Shown: positions 62,567-64,000 of the stretch, piece after piece | Numbering within the stretch: position 1 is the stretch's first letter | Layout of the letters: every line of letters begins with the position of its first letter | Assembly: GCF_000190595.1 (NCBI RefSeq) | Contig: NC_015167.1 | Coordinates: 3,084,501-3,148,500 of the forward strand | Length of the DNA stretch: 64,000 nt | Source: Cellulophaga lytica DSM 7489 | GTDB lineage: Bacteria; Bacteroidota; Bacteroidia; Flavobacteriales; Flavobacteriaceae | Direction of reading: 5' to 3' | Translations under genes and position numbers: made by a program | The notes under the pieces: generated by a model | The model's input: the letters and a program-made list of their open reading frames with translations, nothing else | What the model was told of the DNA's origin: nothing | Databases searched by the model: none

Positions 62567-64000
62567 ATGGAGTTAAATAAGTACAGTAAAAATGTAACAC
62601 AAGATCCTACGCAACCTGCCGCACAAGCAATGTTGTATGGTATAGGTTTTAAAGATGAAGATTTTAGTAAACCAATTGTGGGTATTGCAAGTACTGGTTA
62701 CGAAGGTAACCCGTGTAATATGCACTTAAATGATTTGGCTAAAGAGGTTAAAGAGGGTGTTAATACAAACGAATCTGTAGGTTTAATATTTAATACAATT
62801 GGTGTTAGTGATGGTATATCAATGGGTACTCCTGGTATGCGTTTTTCTTTACCGTCTAGAGATATTATTGCAGACTCTATGGAGACTGTTGTACAAGGTA
62901 TGTCTTATGATGGTTTAGTTACTGTTGTAGGTTGTGATAAAAATATGCCAGGTGCCTTAATGGCAATGATTCGTTTAAATAGACCATCTATATTAGTTTA
63001 TGGTGGTACAATTGCATCTGGTTGCCACAATGATAGAAAACTAGATATTGTTTCTGCATTTGAGGCATGGGGAGAAAAAGTAGCAGGTACAATGCAACAA
63101 GAGGAGTTTGGCTGTATTATTAAAAAAGCTATTCCTGGTGCGGGTGCTTGCGGTGGTATGTATACTGCAAATACTATGGCTTCTGCAATTGAGGCTTTAG
63201 GTATGTCTTTACCTTTTAATTCATCAAACCCAGCTATTGGAAAAGAAAAAAAGCAAGAGTGTGTAGCAGCTGGTAAACAAATGTATCACTTACTAAAAAA
63301 TGATATAAAACCTTTAGATATCGTTACTAGGAAATCTTTAGAAAACGCTATTCGTTTGGTAACTATAATGGGTGGTTCTACAAATGCAGTATTACATTTT
63401 TTAGCTATTGCAAGAGCGGCAGACATTGATTTTACGCTTCAGGATTTTCAGAAAATTAGTGATACCACGCCTTTTATAGCAGACTTAAAACCTAGTGGTA
63501 AATATTTAATGGAAGATGTACACCGTATTGGTGGTATTCCGGCAGTATTAAAATATTTATTGGAAAACGGATTATTACATGGCGATTGTTTAACTGTTAC
63601 AGGTAAAACGCTAGCAGAAAACTTAGAAGATGTGCCAAGCTTAATAGACGGACAAGATGTTATTCGTCCTCTAGAAAATCCAATAAAAGCAACTGGTCAC
63701 TTACGTATGCTGTATGGTAATTTGGCAGAAAATGGTTCTGTAGCAAAAATTACAGGTAAAGAAGGATTACTTTTTAAAGGAACAGCAAAGGTTTTTAATA
63801 GTGAGTATGACGCTAATGATGGTATTAGAGATGGTAAAGTTAAAAAAGGTGATGTAGTCGTCATAAGGTATGAGGGACCAAAAGGCGGACCAGGAATGCC
63901 TGAAATGCTTAAGCCAACAGCTGCAATTATGGGTGCTGGTTTGGGTAAAGACGTAGCCTTAATTACAGACGGTCGTTTCTCTGGAGGTACGCACGGTTTT
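62567..64000 (+). CDS. ilvD: Dihydroxy-acid dehydratase, 5' part
   Basis: Dehydrates 2,3-dihydroxy-isovalerate and 2,3-dihydroxy-3-methylvalerate to the 2-oxo acids in valine, leucine and isoleucine synthesis. The frame is open to the window edge, so 478 codons are visible and roughly 80 are missing. Iron-sulfur cysteines are seen in [17 protein letters not shown] and [14 protein letters not shown]. Other family motifs are [31 protein letters not shown] and, at the very end, [11 protein letters not shown]. The first gene of an ilv operon controlled by the attenuator immediately upstream. Confidence 0.95.
   Translation, partial: MELNKYSKNVTQDPTQPAAQAMLYGIGFKDEDFSKPIVGIASTGYEGNPCNMHLNDLAKEVKEGVNTNESVGLIFNTIGVSDGISMGTPGMRFSLPSRDIIADSMETVVQGMSYDGLVTVVGCDKNMPGALMAMIRLNRPSILVYGGTIASGCHNDRKLDIVSAFEAWGEKVAGTMQQEEFGCIIKKAIPGAGACGGMYTANTMASAIEALGMSLPFNSSNPAIGKEKKQECVAAGKQMYHLLKNDIKPLDIVTRKSLENAIRLVTIMGGSTNAVLHFLAIARAADIDFTLQDFQKISDTTPFIADLKPSGKYLMEDVHRIGGIPAVLKYLLENGLLHGDCLTVTGKTLAENLEDVPSLIDGQDVIRPLENPIKATGHLRMLYGNLAENGSVAKITGKEGLLFKGTAKVFNSEYDANDGIRDGKVKKGDVVVIRYEGPKGGPGMPEMLKPTAAIMGAGLGKDVALITDGRFSGGTHGF

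Overview
The window is a piece of a low-GC (roughly one third G+C by eye) chromosome from the Bacteroidota, most likely a marine Flavobacteriaceae. The evidence is the gene content: paired carboxypeptidase-regulatory/TonB-plug outer-membrane receptors, CAL67264-type and DUF4834 small proteins, BatA, YfhO, the menC-CPBP-menE order and SusC-like leaders. Several genes also carry promoter boxes of the Bacteroidetes type (TTG or TTTG, about 19 nt, TAnnTTTG). Genes lie in short operons on both strands, often closed by strong hairpin terminators. I saw no tRNA, rRNA, CRISPR array, transposase or prophage gene.

Layout. 1-2650: end of a LytTR response regulator and a TPR/HisKA_2 sensor kinase. 2670-6382: metal-dependent hydrolase, menC, CPBP protease and menE (menaquinone side-chain genes). 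6475-9167: two secreted proteins with TonB-plug domains but no barrel, the second fused to a von Willebrand A domain. 9209-12123 (minus): MFS transporter and acyl-CoA carboxylase beta subunit. 12216-17607: oxidoreductase, small membrane protein plus ettA, a metallo-hydrolase lipoprotein, GNAT and a coiled-coil protein. 17680-25219: fumC and two paralogous outer-membrane receptors. 25327-26784: arsC-like gene and prfB with a programmed frameshift. 26874-35225: metalloprotease, threonine aldolase, OmpA-like protein, thioredoxin, YbaB and oligopeptidase B.

35300-40006 holds a cysteine-synthase-like enzyme, an alpha-oxoamine synthase and a GNAT-like protein, which together look like a candidate sulfonolipid/sphingoid lipid locus, followed by an outer-membrane protein with a lysine-rich tail. 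40110-45660: DUF4834, YfhO, glycosyltransferase and flippase (envelope polysaccharide). 45723-49827: a basic secreted protein and uvrA. 50082-54903: ECF sigma factor with a small companion gene, an endonuclease III without Fe-S cysteines, bcp, a large conserved unknown and a PhnP-like hydrolase. 54976-62026 (minus): esterase, small membrane proteins, a metal-site-less dihydroorotase homologue overlapping a BatA-type protein, a glycosyltransferase and an SGNH hydrolase. 62216-64000: an Ile/Val/Leu-rich leader peptide, an attenuator and the start of ilvD.

The clearest regulatory devices are the branched-chain amino acid attenuator before ilvD, with a visible antiterminator pairing, and the prfB autoregulatory frameshift. 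The most unusual gene-level observations are the barrel-less plug/VWA pair, the metal-ligand-less dihydroorotase, the MFS gene without a normal start codon and the possible sulfonolipid gene set.
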